Source: Labilithrix sp. (GTDB lineage Bacteria; Myxococcota_A; Polyangia; Polyangiales; Polyangiaceae). Taken from it: a stretch of DNA of 64,000 nt. Below the pieces are notes generated by a model. It saw only the letters and a list, made by a program, of their open reading frames with translations. It did no database searches and was not told the origin of the DNA. The DNA lies in the NCBI GenBank assembly GCA_019637175.1, contig JAHBWD010000037.1, forward strand, positions 21,892 through 85,891, read 5' to 3'. This document shows, one piece after another, positions 33,147-41,778 of the stretch. The translations under genes were made by a program, and so were the position numbers. Each line of letters begins with the position of its first letter. Positions within the stretch are counted from its first letter, which is position 1.

Positions 33147-34160
33147 ATGACCGGGAGCATGCGTCACCTCTCCCTGCTCAGCCTCGCCGCGCTCCTCGTC
33201 GCTTGCACCGGATCCGAGCGGCCCGCGCCGGCCGGCTCCGCGGCGCCTTCGACGGCGGCCCGCACGATCGCGCAGCAAAAGCCCCCGGTACCGCCGTCGA
33301 AGATGGATGAAGCGCCGCCGCGAGAGGCCGCGACGCCGCCGGCCGCCGCGTCGAAGACGGAGCCGCCGTACGACCTCGCCGCCGATCGTGAGAGGCGCGC
33401 GCGCACCGCGAAGGAGGAGCTGGGATCGCGGACGCAGGTGACCGTCGTGTCCGACATCTTCGTCGTGATCGGTCCGCCGGGTTGGCAGGGCGCGGCCTTC
33501 GAGCAAAGCGTGTCGCTGATGCGAAGCTCGATGGCCGGCTACATGAACAATCGCTTCGGCAAGAAGCCCGATCGCGCGATCAGCGTGTACCTCTTCCCGA
33601 GCGGCCAGCCCTACGAGGCGTTCTGCAAGAAGCAGTACGACGCGCCTTGCATCGCGCACTACGGCTTCTATCAACCGGCGAACCGCTACATGGTCATGAA
33701 CGCCGGGCTCGGCCTCGGAACGCTCACGCACGAGATCGTCCATCCGCTCGTCGAGGCCGACTTCCCGGAAGCGCCGACGTGGCTCAACGAGGGGATCGCG
33801 TCGGTCTTCGAAGCGCCCGTCATCACCAAGCCCGGCGAGATCCACGGCGTGAAGAACTGGCGCCATCCCCGCCTCAAGCGCGCGATGACTTCGGCCTCGG
33901 AGAAGTCGCTCGCACGTCTCGACACGCTCTTCGGGATGAAGGACGAGACGTTCCGCGGTGACGGCGAAGATCGAAACTACGCGCTCGCGCGCTACGTCTG
34001 CCAGTGGCTCGACGAGCGCGGCAAGCTCTGGCCCTTCTATCAACGCTGGCGCGACACCGCGGAGAGCGATCCGACAGGCGTGAAGGCGTTCACCGACGTC
34101 GTCGGGATGACGCCGACCGAAGCGCACGCGCTCTGGTCGAAGTGGGCGCTCGCGCTCTGA
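33147..34160 (+). CDS. Gluzincin-type metalloprotease-like lipoprotein
   Basis: 337 residues. Lipobox LVAC near residue 20 (Met1 or Met5 start), followed by a Pro/Ala-rich linker. The domain from about residue 95 contains LTHEIVHPLVEADF (HExxH) and PTWLNEGIAS with the downstream Glu, the arrangement of gluzincin peptidase_MA-like proteins. The distance of 21 residues between HExxH and the Glu helix fits. It should be a zinc peptidase on the outside of the cytoplasmic or outer membrane, but the substrate is unknown. Downstream 29 bp away is a hydrolase gene. Confidence 0.8.
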   Translation: MTGSMRHLSLLSLAALLVACTGSERPAPAGSAAPSTAARTIAQQKPPVPPSKMDEAPPREAATPPAAASKTEPPYDLAADRERRARTAKEELGSRTQVTVVSDIFVVIGPPGWQGAAFEQSVSLMRSSMAGYMNNRFGKKPDRAISVYLFPSGQPYEAFCKKQYDAPCIAHYGFYQPANRYMVMNAGLGLGTLTHEIVHPLVEADFPEAPTWLNEGIASVFEAPVITKPGEIHGVKNWRHPRLKRAMTSASEKSLARLDTLFGMKDETFRGDGEDRNYALARYVCQWLDERGKLWPFYQRWRDTAESDPTGVKAFTDVVGMTPTEAHALWSKWALAL

Positions 34161-34189
34161 TCGTCGCGTGAGGTACGCTCCGCTTCGTC

Positions 34190-34873
34190 TTGGCCGCGAA
34201 GCTCGAGCTCGACGTCCCAGGCCAAGGCACGACGTCCGCTCTCGTCTATCGCGCGCCCGATCCCGCCGGCGCGACCTTGATCCTCGCGCACGGCGCGGGC
34301 GCGCCGCAGACGCATCCGTTCATGATCGACATGGCCGGTCGGATCGCGAACCGCGGGATCGACGTCGTGACGTTCAACTTCCTCTACAGCGAGCGGGGAA
34401 GGAAGCTGCCCGACCGCACGGGCGCGCTCGAGGCCTGTTGGCGCGCGGCGATCGCGAGCGTGCGGGCGCGCGGCGGCATCGGGAGGGAGCGCCTCTTCTG
34501 CGGCGGCAAGTCGATGGGCGGCCGCATCGCGTCGCACGTCGCGGCGGCGGGCGACGCTTCGATCGACGGGCTCGTGTTCCTCGGCTATCCGCTTCATCCG
34601 CCGGGCAAGCCGCGCGCGCGCCGCGACGAGCACCTGCCGCGCGTTCCGTGTCCGATGCTCTTCGTGCAAGGATCGCGCGACGCGTTCGGCGACGGGAGGG
34701 CGATCCGCGCGCTGGTCGAGCGCCTCCCCGGCGCCGCGCTGCACCTCGTCAAAGGCGGCGATCACTCCCTCGCGCTGCCGAAGCGCGAGGGCGCCGGCCG
34801 CCAAGAAGCGGCGCTCGCCGCCGCGGCGGACGCGATCGCCGCCTTCGTGCGAAGATCCGAGAAGCCCCGATGA
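34190..34873 (+). CDS. KANL3/Tex30-like alpha/beta hydrolase
   Basis: 227 residues from a TTG start; a TGA at 34169 in frame excludes any earlier one. LILAHGAGAPQ and the nucleophile elbow GGKSMGGR (Ser) define the family, with an acidic residue probably in FVQGSRDAFG and the catalytic His in KGGDHSLALP. Members are small cytoplasmic dienelactone-hydrolase-like esterases of unknown substrate. Its stop overlaps the start of the YkgJ gene (ATGA at 34870), so these are co-translated. Confidence 0.8.
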   Translation: MAAKLELDVPGQGTTSALVYRAPDPAGATLILAHGAGAPQTHPFMIDMAGRIANRGIDVVTFNFLYSERGRKLPDRTGALEACWRAAIASVRARGGIGRERLFCGGKSMGGRIASHVAAAGDASIDGLVFLGYPLHPPGKPRARRDEHLPRVPCPMLFVQGSRDAFGDGRAIRALVERLPGAALHLVKGGDHSLALPKREGAGRQEAALAAAADAIAAFVRRSEKPR

Positions 34874-35778
34874 GCGACCGCGTCTTGCCCAAGGTATCGT
34901 TCGATCACACCGACCCGGGCCTTCGCCCCTTCATCGAGGTCGAGGCGAAGATCATCCTCGACGTCTTCGCCCAGGCGCGCGACGAGGTCTGGAGCGCGCG
35001 CGATCTCGTCGAGCGCGTCGCCGACACCGCGACGTCCGACGCCGAGGCCGGCGCGCGAGAGATGAGCGAGCAGGTCCCGTCGACGCGCAGGCTCCTGCCG
35101 GTGTGTCAGGAGGGCTGCGCGTACTGCTGCCACGGCCCGGTGTTCGCGTCGTCGGCGGAGATCTTGCGCGTCGCCGCTCACCTCCGGGCGACGCGATCGC
35201 CCGACGAGCTCGCGGCGCTGCGCACGCGCGCGAAGGAGACCGCCGCGCGCGTCGCGCCGCTCGATCTCGAGCAGCGCGCGGTCGAGAAGGTGCCATGCCC
35301 GCTGCTCGATCAGGCGTCGGGGAGGTGCGGCGTCTATCCAGTGCGCCCGATCGCCTGTCGCGCATACCACTCGGGCAGCGTCGAGGCGTGCAAGAAGGGC
35401 TTCGACGCGTGCGAGACCAATCCGCTCTTGCCCATCAACCCCGCGCTCTTCCACGTCGCGCACGCGTACTCGTTCGGGATGATGACCGCGTGCGCCGCCG
35501 AGGGGCTCGATCCCGGTCCGTACGATCTCGCCGTCGCGCTGCCGGCGGCGCTGGACGACGATCTGTCGGCGCGCTGGGTCGCCGGCGAGCGCGTCTTGCC
35601 CTCGACGGCGGTGAGCGAGCGCATGCGCGAGGGCTACGTCACGACGCTCGGGGAGCTCTCGGCGGATCTGCGCGCCGGCCGCCTCGACGCCGCGTCGCGC
35701 GTCGCGGCGAAGCTCGATCCGGATGCGCGTCGTCGCGAGCGGAACAAGAAGAAGCGGGAGCGCCGCAAGAATGGCTGA
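34870..35778 (+). CDS. YkgJ-family Cys cluster protein
   Basis: 302 residues. PVCQEGCAYCCHG, CPLLDQASGRCGVYPVRPIACRAYHS is the YkgJ (CxxCC...C...C) zinc/iron cluster pattern at about residues 75-170. Further Cys occur in ACKKGFDACET. The N-terminal 70 residues are helical and the C-terminus is Lys/Arg-rich (RRERNKKKRERRKN), possibly binding nucleic acid. The biochemical function of the family is not known. It is coupled to the hydrolase before it and overlaps the lipoprotein gene after it by 8 bp. Confidence 0.8.
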   Translation: MSDRVLPKVSFDHTDPGLRPFIEVEAKIILDVFAQARDEVWSARDLVERVADTATSDAEAGAREMSEQVPSTRRLLPVCQEGCAYCCHGPVFASSAEILRVAAHLRATRSPDELAALRTRAKETAARVAPLDLEQRAVEKVPCPLLDQASGRCGVYPVRPIACRAYHSGSVEACKKGFDACETNPLLPINPALFHVAHAYSFGMMTACAAEGLDPGPYDLAVALPAALDDDLSARWVAGERVLPSTAVSERMREGYVTTLGELSADLRAGRLDAASRVAAKLDPDARRRERNKKKRERRKNG

Positions 35779-36487
35779 GGCGCTCCGGATCGATCGCGCG
35801 CTCTTCGCTTCGCTGACGTTCGGCATGGCGGGGCTCGCGTGCAACACGGGTCGGAGCGCGCCGGTCGTGAGCGTCGTCGAGATCCCGGTCCAGCCGCCGC
35901 AACCCGACGCGGCTACGCCTCCCGTCTCCGCCGAGAAGATCGAAGACGTCGAGGGTCACGTCTCGCCCGACGACCCGCTCGACGAGGAAGACATCGGAAG
36001 CTCCGCCCTCGAGGGCGGCGACGCCGCATGGGCGCCGTGCGGCTTCGTCGATCCCAGCACGGTCACGCGGCCCACCTCGACGTGCAACGACGATCAAGGA
36101 ACCGCGCGCGCGTGCGCGATGAAGAGCTGCTCGAGCTCGAGATTTCCGTTCCCCATGCAGAAGTGCGAAGCCTATCGGCGCTTCCTCAAGCCCAAGGTGG
36201 CCGACAAGGCGATCGACTGCCTTGCCAAGCTCACGAGCCAGCAGGTCTGCGACGCGTGCAACACGTACCGGTGCGGCGATCTCGCGATGAAGACGGCGTG
36301 CCCCGATCCCTCGGCCGACGCGACGTGCGCTCGGATCACCGCCGCGTGCCGCTCGGTCTCGATGACCGACTGCAAGACGTACCTCGCCGGGCTCAACGCG
36401 GCCGGTCGCGCGAAGATGCAGAGCTGCCTCAGCGCGACGTCGGGGTGTGGCTTCGGGATCTACTCCTGCGCCGAGAGCCTCTACTGA
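35771..36487 (+). CDS. Cys-rich lipoprotein
   Basis: 238 residues. Signal with GLAC lipobox near residue 22, followed by a Pro-rich linker. The C-terminal 150 residues have many Cys with regular spacing (CAMKSCSSS, MQKCEAYRR, AIDCLAKL, VCDACNTYRCGD, TACPDP, TCARITAACRS, DCKTYLAG, QSCLSATSGCGFGIYSC), suggesting a disulfide-rich helical domain. The gene ends a three-gene unit with the hydrolase and the YkgJ protein, and is followed by a strong terminator. Function unknown. Confidence 0.65.
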   Translation: MAEALRIDRALFASLTFGMAGLACNTGRSAPVVSVVEIPVQPPQPDAATPPVSAEKIEDVEGHVSPDDPLDEEDIGSSALEGGDAAWAPCGFVDPSTVTRPTSTCNDDQGTARACAMKSCSSSRFPFPMQKCEAYRRFLKPKVADKAIDCLAKLTSQQVCDACNTYRCGDLAMKTACPDPSADATCARITAACRSVSMTDCKTYLAGLNAAGRAKMQSCLSATSGCGFGIYSCAESLY

Positions 36488-36492
36488 GCGTG

Positions 36493-36520
36493 AGAGGCGC
36501 TGCCCGCGCTTCTTTTTTTT
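36493..36520 (+). terminator. Intrinsic terminator after the YkgJ unit
   Basis: Arms 36493-36500 and 36506-36513 pair over 8 bp with one G-U wobble around a 5-nt TGCCC loop and run directly into a tract of eight T (36513-36520). It is the clearest rho-independent terminator in the window and defines the end of the preceding operon. Confidence 0.75.
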
Positions 36521-36582
36521 GCGGCGGATCTTCGCAGGCGCTCGAGCCACGTCGGGATGGCTGGCGAGAGCCGTGCTATTGC

Positions 36583-36588
36583 TATAAG
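36583..36588 (+). promoter_or_regulatory. Extended -10 promoter of the response regulator gene
   Basis: TGCTATAAG gives an extended -10 (TATAAG, 5/6 match, with TG one base before). The -35 region 17 bp upstream is weak (CTGGCG-like). The predicted start near 36595 leaves about 25 nt before the ATG at 36621. Confidence 0.4.
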
Positions 36589-36620
36589 ACCGTCTCGACG
36601 ACTCATCCTGCGTAACCGCC

Positions 36621-37142
36621 ATGACGATCCCGAAGCGCCCCGCCTCGACCCGCCCGCCTCCGTCCATCGGACCTTCGCAGCGTCCGTCCAACGTCAAGGA
36701 CGCGCTGACGGAGGCACGCGCGATCTCCGGCGGCAATCTCGGTCGGCCGTCGACGGCGCCGGCCTCGTTCGTCGGCGGGCGCAAGACGATCATGATCGTC
36801 GACGACGACGCGGCGATGCGCGCGAAGCTCAAGGAGGGCCTCGAGCCGTACTACGACGTCATCGAAGCGAAAGACGGCATGGAGGCGGCTGACCTCGCGG
36901 GCAAGGTGCAGCCCCCGGCGATGATCGTCTGCGACGTCGTCATGCCCCGCGTCGACGGCTTCACGCTCGCGAAGATCCTGCGCGGCAACCCGACGATGAA
37001 GAAGGTCCCGATCATGTTCGTCTCGTCGCGCAACAGCCCGCAAGACGTGACGCAGGCGCTCGTTCTCGGCGCGTGCCAGTACGTGCTCAAGAGCACACCG
37101 ATCTCCGACATCGTCGCGAAGATTCGCAAGATCGTGAGCTGA
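36621..37142 (+). CDS. Response regulator, receiver domain only
   Basis: 173 residues. The first 55 are a Pro/Ser-rich tail without a clear domain. Residues 56-172 are a receiver: acidic pair DDD at 61-63, phosphoacceptor Asp105 in IVCDVVMP, MFVSSRN switch and Lys in VLKSTP. No DNA-binding or enzymatic output is fused, so it probably signals by protein contact. No histidine kinase is next to it; the site-2 protease gene follows 7 bp later. Confidence 0.85.
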   Translation: MTIPKRPASTRPPPSIGPSQRPSNVKDALTEARAISGGNLGRPSTAPASFVGGRKTIMIVDDDAAMRAKLKEGLEPYYDVIEAKDGMEAADLAGKVQPPAMIVCDVVMPRVDGFTLAKILRGNPTMKKVPIMFVSSRNSPQDVTQALVLGACQYVLKSTPISDIVAKIRKIVS

Positions 37143-37149
37143 GCGCGCA

Positions 37150-38115
37150 GTGCAGTTTCGGTTCGGCAGCATCCCGATTCGCATCCGCGTGCAGTTTCTC
37201 TTCATGGCGGTCCTGCTCGGCGGGGCCAACGCGCGCGAGCCGCAGAAGCTCGGCATCTGGGCGGCCGTCGTCTTCGTCTCGGTGCTCGTTCACGAGCTCG
37301 GTCACGCGTTCGTGGGGCGCGCGTTCGGCCTCTCTCCGCAGATCGAGCTCCACATGATGGGCGGCACGACGTCGTGGCAGGAGCCTCGCGACGTCGGCAA
37401 CGGCCGGTCGATCGCGATCAGCCTCGCGGGGCCGTTCGCCGGCTTCATCCTCGGCGGGGCGACGCTCGTCGCGAGCCAGTTGATCCAACCGGGGCACGCG
37501 CTCGCGGATCACGCGATCAAGAGCCTGCTCTGGGTCAACATCGGCTGGGGCATCATCAACCTCGTGCCGATGCTCCCGCTCGACGGCGGAAACGTGATGC
37601 GCTCGGCGCTCCACATCTTCACGGGCGGGCGCGGAGAGAAGCCCGCGCGCGTCGTCTCCGCGATCATCGCCGGTTGCGTCCTCGCCCTCGCCACGCTCTT
37701 CGGGCAGATTTGGATCGGCGTCCTCGCCGGGCTGTTCGCGTACATCAACGTCCAGGCCTTGCGCCAGGCCGACACGCGCGCCGCCGACGCGCCGCTCGCC
37801 GTGGCGATCGAGGCGGCGTACGTCGCGCTCGAGCGCCACGACGGCGCGCAGGCGATCGCGCTGCTCCGCCCGGCGCTCTCTCCGCGCGCGTCGTCGGACT
37901 TGCGCGCGATCGCGTTGCGGATCTACGCGTACGCGCTCTTGATCGAGGGTGAGTGGGCCGAGCTCCTCCCGCTGCTCGCCGCCGAGCGCACGCTCATCGG
38001 CCCCGAAGAGCTCTCGCGCTACGCGAAGACGGCGCGCGAGCTCGGGCGCGCGGACGACGCGACGCGCATCGACGCGCTCGTCCTCCGCCCGCGGCCGGCG
38101 AACGACTTCGGCTGA
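37150..38115 (+). CDS. Site-2 protease-type membrane metalloprotease (M50)
   Basis: 321 residues, GTG start. HELGH at 48-52 is the zinc motif in a membrane helix and LPLDGG near 143 is the third ligand motif, with NLVPMLPLDGG typical of M50 peptidases. About five to six helices span residues 15-200. The C-terminal 120 residues are TPR-like helices (AIEAAYVALERHDGAQAIALLRPAL) on the cytoplasmic side. Enzymes of this family cleave within the membrane, often anti-sigma factors. Immediate downstream position to a receiver-only regulator suggests a shared pathway, which is inference. Confidence 0.85.
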   Translation: MQFRFGSIPIRIRVQFLFMAVLLGGANAREPQKLGIWAAVVFVSVLVHELGHAFVGRAFGLSPQIELHMMGGTTSWQEPRDVGNGRSIAISLAGPFAGFILGGATLVASQLIQPGHALADHAIKSLLWVNIGWGIINLVPMLPLDGGNVMRSALHIFTGGRGEKPARVVSAIIAGCVLALATLFGQIWIGVLAGLFAYINVQALRQADTRAADAPLAVAIEAAYVALERHDGAQAIALLRPALSPRASSDLRAIALRIYAYALLIEGEWAELLPLLAAERTLIGPEELSRYAKTARELGRADDATRIDALVLRPRPANDFG

Positions 38116-38122
38116 GGCCGCG

Positions 38123-38974
38123 CTACTTCGTGTCCTTGCAGCAGCGGAAGCCGACCTGCTTGCCGGAGTAGCTCTCGTCGTGGCCGAGCGTCGCCGCGCG
38201 GCAGCGGTTGCGCCCCGGGAGCCACCAGCCGCCGCGCAGCGCGGAGCGGTTCGGCGGCGCCGAGGTCTCGCGCTCGACCCACTCGTCGACGTTGCCCGTC
38301 ATGTTGTGCACGCCGAAGGGGCTCATGCACGCCTTGAACTGGCTCATCGGCGCGCGATGATCGCGGAGCTTATCCATCGGCCCGCCGAGATCGGTGCGGT
38401 CGATGTTGCAGTGGCCGGCGACGCGACTGAACCCGTGGGGGTACGGATGCATGTCCGGTCCTTCGCAGGCGAACTCCCACTCGCTCTCTTTGCAGAGGCG
38501 CGCGCCGCGTGCTTCGCAGAGCGCCTTGGCCTCGCCCCAGTTCTTGTTCACGAGCGGAAGCGGATCGTTCGGGTCGGGGCTGCCGGTCTCGGCGTACTCC
38601 TCCCGATCGATGCAGAAGCGCCGATGCTGGCGCGCGACCTTGCACTTGGCGGGCTTCGCGTACTCACCGCACCGGAGGTTCTGGTACGGCGGCGGATCGA
38701 GCCACTTGAGGCAGACCTGATCGGCCTCGGGACAGTAGTCGCCGTCGACCAGCGCCATGCCGCTCGGGCACGCGCCGCTCGAAGCGTCCGCAGCACCCTG
38801 TTTCGCTTGGGCAGGCGCTTGCGGTGCGGGCGCCGCCGTCGATGGGGATGTGGAGAGCGGACGATTTCCGGCGCCGGAGCCGCCTCCGCCGCCGCCGATC
38901 TCGGCGGGCGCGAAGGTCAGACCAAGGATGGCAGAAAGAAAAATCGCTTTCGTTATCGGGCTATGGAGGACCAA
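38123..38974 (-). CDS. Formylglycine-generating-enzyme-like (SUMF1/FGE-sulfatase) protein
   Basis: 283 residues from the TTG at 38974, chosen because GGAGG lies 8 nt upstream; GTG at 38989 is the alternative. A signal peptide is followed by a Gly/Ser/Pro-rich linker and an FGE-like domain: ALVDGDYCPE, FCIDREEYAETG, VNKNWGEAKALCEARGARLCKESEWEFACEGP, GVHNMTGNVDEWVE, LRGGWWLPGRNRCRAA and a C-terminal VGFRCCKD. It is a good match to the family fold, which in most bacteria serves non-catalytic or peptide-modifying roles. Catalytic Cys assignment is uncertain. Confidence 0.8.
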   Translation of the reverse strand: MVLHSPITKAIFLSAILGLTFAPAEIGGGGGGSGAGNRPLSTSPSTAAPAPQAPAQAKQGAADASSGACPSGMALVDGDYCPEADQVCLKWLDPPPYQNLRCGEYAKPAKCKVARQHRRFCIDREEYAETGSPDPNDPLPLVNKNWGEAKALCEARGARLCKESEWEFACEGPDMHPYPHGFSRVAGHCNIDRTDLGGPMDKLRDHRAPMSQFKACMSPFGVHNMTGNVDEWVERETSAPPNRSALRGGWWLPGRNRCRAATLGHDESYSGKQVGFRCCKDTK

Positions 38975-39057
38975 GACTTCAACCTCCACATCAAAGTGTG
39001 CGCGCTCGTGGCGCCGCGGGCCAGTTCTCGGCGTGAGAAGGTCGCCGATGAGGGGAG

Positions 39058-39867
39058 ATGGTCACACCCGCGCCGTACAACCGGGCTGGGATGAACGCGA
39101 TGACCACGCCGCCGCAGAATCCGAAGAAACGTCATTCTTTCCGGCCACTTCTGTTCGCAGCACCGGCCCAGAAGCCTCACGCGGCGCGTCCGTCGTCCTC
39201 CTCTTCTTCTTCTCCGCCCTCGCCTCCGCCGAGGCGCAACGCGGGCGACTCGCACGTGCGGCTGCGCGCCCTGCCGAACGCGAGCTCGCTGCCTCGCTCG
39301 GCCGACATCGAGTTCCTCGACGCGCAGGATCTGCTCGACGAGCTGTGCGAAGACCAGCTCACGTTCGGGATGAACCTCGCGTGTCTCGAGCGCGCCGTCG
39401 AGCAGGCCCCGCGCGATCCGTCGGCGCGCGCCGCGCTGCGCACGCTCGAGATGCGCCTCGCGGATCTGTGCGCGCTGCGCGACGCGCTCGCGGCGCTGCA
39501 GCTCGCGACCGCGGATTCGCGCGTGCATCGTCTCTTCGTGCCCGACTCGCCGCTCGCCGACTATCTGCGCGGGATCTACGCGTGGGCGCACGCGCTCGTG
39601 CGCGCGCTCGACCAGCTCGCGTCGAGCCTCCGCGATCTGTCGCCCGACTGGGCGCTCGTTCGCTGGCGGATCGAAGAGGCGAAGAACTTCCACTTCGACG
39701 AGCTCCACGACGCGGTCCGCGCCGATCTGCTCGCGCTCTCGATCGTCGCCAACGGCGGATCCTTCGGCGCGAACCGGCCCGCGGTCGACGAGCTCCGCTA
39801 CGCCGTCGAGCGCCTCTTCGCCACGGCGACCGCCCTCGAGGAGCACCTCGACGAGCGCTTCGGCTGA
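39058..39867 (+). CDS. Hypothetical protein with helical C-terminal domain
   Basis: 269 residues; later Met12 or Met15 are equally possible starts since no well-spaced ribosome-binding site is seen. The first 65 residues are Ser/Pro-rich and low-complexity. Residues about 70-265 are predicted to be an all-helical domain with Leu-rich heptads (DLLDELCEDQLTFGMNLACLERA; ALRTLEMRLADLCALRDAL; AVERLFATATALEEHLDERFG). No family recognised. It is divergent from the FGE-like gene and 44 bp before the acyl-CoA ligase. Confidence 0.55.
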   Translation: MVTPAPYNRAGMNAMTTPPQNPKKRHSFRPLLFAAPAQKPHAARPSSSSSSSPPSPPPRRNAGDSHVRLRALPNASSLPRSADIEFLDAQDLLDELCEDQLTFGMNLACLERAVEQAPRDPSARAALRTLEMRLADLCALRDALAALQLATADSRVHRLFVPDSPLADYLRGIYAWAHALVRALDQLASSLRDLSPDWALVRWRIEEAKNFHFDELHDAVRADLLALSIVANGGSFGANRPAVDELRYAVERLFATATALEEHLDERFG

Positions 39868-39911
39868 GTCGCCGTCCGCCTCCGCCGAAATAGACGCTAT
39901 GCTTCCCGGCC

Positions 39912-41723
39912 ATGGCGACCATGGTCCACGAGGTGCTGGCGAACACGGTTGCGAAGCGCGGTGACCGACCCGCGCTCCGCGTGAAGCGCGACGGAGGTTG
40001 GCGCACCGTCAGCTGGTCGGCCTACGGCCGCGACGCGCGCCGCGCGGGGCGCGCGCTCATCAAGCTCGGCGTGGAGAAGGGCAAGGGCGTCAGCCTCATC
40101 GGCGCGAACTGTCCCGAGTGGCTCATCGCCGACGTGGGCGCGATCCTCGCGGGCGCGATGCCCGCGGGCATCTATACGACCAACAGCGCCGAGCAGGTGC
40201 GGTACATCACCGATCACTGCGAGGCGAAGGTCGCCTTCGCCGACACGCCTGCGCAGGTCGAGAAGTTCGTCGCCGAGAAGGACCGGATGCCTCACCTCGA
40301 GGTCGTCGTGCAGATGATCGGCGAGCCCGCGGCCGACGCCGGAGGCGGCAAGCTCCGCGTCCTCGGGTGGGACGCGTTCTTGAAGATCGGCGACGAGGCG
40401 CCGGAGGCCGATCTCGAGCAGCGCATGAAAGAGCAGAAGCCCGACGACGTCTGCACGCTCATCTACACCTCGGGCACGACGGGCGAGCCGAAGGCGGTGA
40501 TGATCACCCACACGAACCTCGTGTGGACCGCAGGCTCGCTGCTCGACACGCTGAACCTCGGCCCCGACGACGTGACGCTCAGCTACCTGCCGCTCTCGCA
40601 CGTCGCCGAGCAGATGCTCACGATCCACGGGCCGATGGCGATGGGCTCGCTGCTCTACTTCGCCGAGAGCCTCGAGAAGCTCGGCGAGAACCTGGCGGAG
40701 GTTCGCCCGACGTTGTTCATGGGCGTGCCGCGCGTCTGGGAGAAGATCCAGGCGAAGATGGTGGCGGCCGGCGCGAGCGCGCCTCCCGTGCGCAAGAAGC
40801 TGGTCGCGTGGGCGCGCAAGCAAGGCCTCGCGGGCGGGTTCGCCGAGCAGCGCAGTGAGAAGAAGCCGCTCCTCTTCCCGATCGCGAAGAAGCTGGTCTT
40901 CGACAAGGTGCGCCAGCGCCTCGGCCTCGATCGCGCGCGCATCTGCGTGACGAGCGCCGCGCCGATCTCGCGCGACACCCTCGAGTTCTTCCTCGCCCTC
41001 GGCCTGCCGATCCTCGAGGTCTACGGCATGAGCGAGTGCACCGGCCCGGCGACGTACTCGCCGCCCGACAACTACCGCACCGGCAAGTGCGGCATCTGCC
41101 TTCCCGGCGCCGAGATCAAGCTCGCCGAAGACGGCGAGATCTGCATGCGCGGCAAGCACGTGTTCAAGGGCTACCTCAAGGATCCGGAGTCGACGAAGAA
41201 CGCGCTCGACGCAGACGGCTGGCTCCACTCCGGCGACATCGGCACGATCGATCGCGACGGCTTCCTCCAGATCACCGATCGCAAGAAGGATCTCCTCATC
41301 ACGGCGGGCGGCGAGAACATCGCGCCTCAAGTGCTCGAGGGGCACCTCAAGGGGATCCCGATCGTCGCGCAGGCGGTGGTCATCGGCGACCGTCGCAAGT
41401 ACCTCTCGGCGCTCGTCACGCTCGATCCGGAGCGGATCAAGGCCGAGGCCTCCGCCGCGGGGAGCCCCGCGAAGAGCGTCGACGAGGCCGCGCGGTGCGA
41501 CACGTTCAAGAAGCACCTCGAGCGCCAGATCGACGGCGTCAACGAGCGGCTCGCCCGCGTCCAGACCATCAAGCGGTTCACGATCATCCCGCGGGAGTTC
41601 ACCATCGAGGGCGGCGAGCTCACCCCGACGATGAAGGTGAAACGGAAGGTCGTGAACGAGAAATATCGAAAAGAAATCGAAGCCTTGTACCCCGATGAGG
41701 GGGCCTCCGCGACGCCCGGGTAG
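39912..41723 (+). CDS. Long-chain acyl-CoA ligase (AMP-binding)
   Basis: 603 residues. The ATP/AMP motif IYTSGTTGEPK lies at 184-194, the second motif VYGMSECTGPA near 375 and the hinge SGDIGTIDRDGFLQITDRKKDLLITAGGENIAPQ near 440-475. Length and order match long FadD-type acyl-CoA synthetases, which activate fatty acids in two steps through an acyl-adenylate. A short basic C-terminus follows. It is transcribed with the next gene, which starts 55 bp later. Confidence 0.9.
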   Translation: MATMVHEVLANTVAKRGDRPALRVKRDGGWRTVSWSAYGRDARRAGRALIKLGVEKGKGVSLIGANCPEWLIADVGAILAGAMPAGIYTTNSAEQVRYITDHCEAKVAFADTPAQVEKFVAEKDRMPHLEVVVQMIGEPAADAGGGKLRVLGWDAFLKIGDEAPEADLEQRMKEQKPDDVCTLIYTSGTTGEPKAVMITHTNLVWTAGSLLDTLNLGPDDVTLSYLPLSHVAEQMLTIHGPMAMGSLLYFAESLEKLGENLAEVRPTLFMGVPRVWEKIQAKMVAAGASAPPVRKKLVAWARKQGLAGGFAEQRSEKKPLLFPIAKKLVFDKVRQRLGLDRARICVTSAAPISRDTLEFFLALGLPILEVYGMSECTGPATYSPPDNYRTGKCGICLPGAEIKLAEDGEICMRGKHVFKGYLKDPESTKNALDADGWLHSGDIGTIDRDGFLQITDRKKDLLITAGGENIAPQVLEGHLKGIPIVAQAVVIGDRRKYLSALVTLDPERIKAEASAAGSPAKSVDEAARCDTFKKHLERQIDGVNERLARVQTIKRFTIIPREFTIEGGELTPTMKVKRKVVNEKYRKEIEALYPDEGASATPG

Positions 41724-41778
41724 CCGGCGCGCCGAGCGCGGCAGATCGAACCGCCGTCCCGTCCGTCGGAGAGGGACC

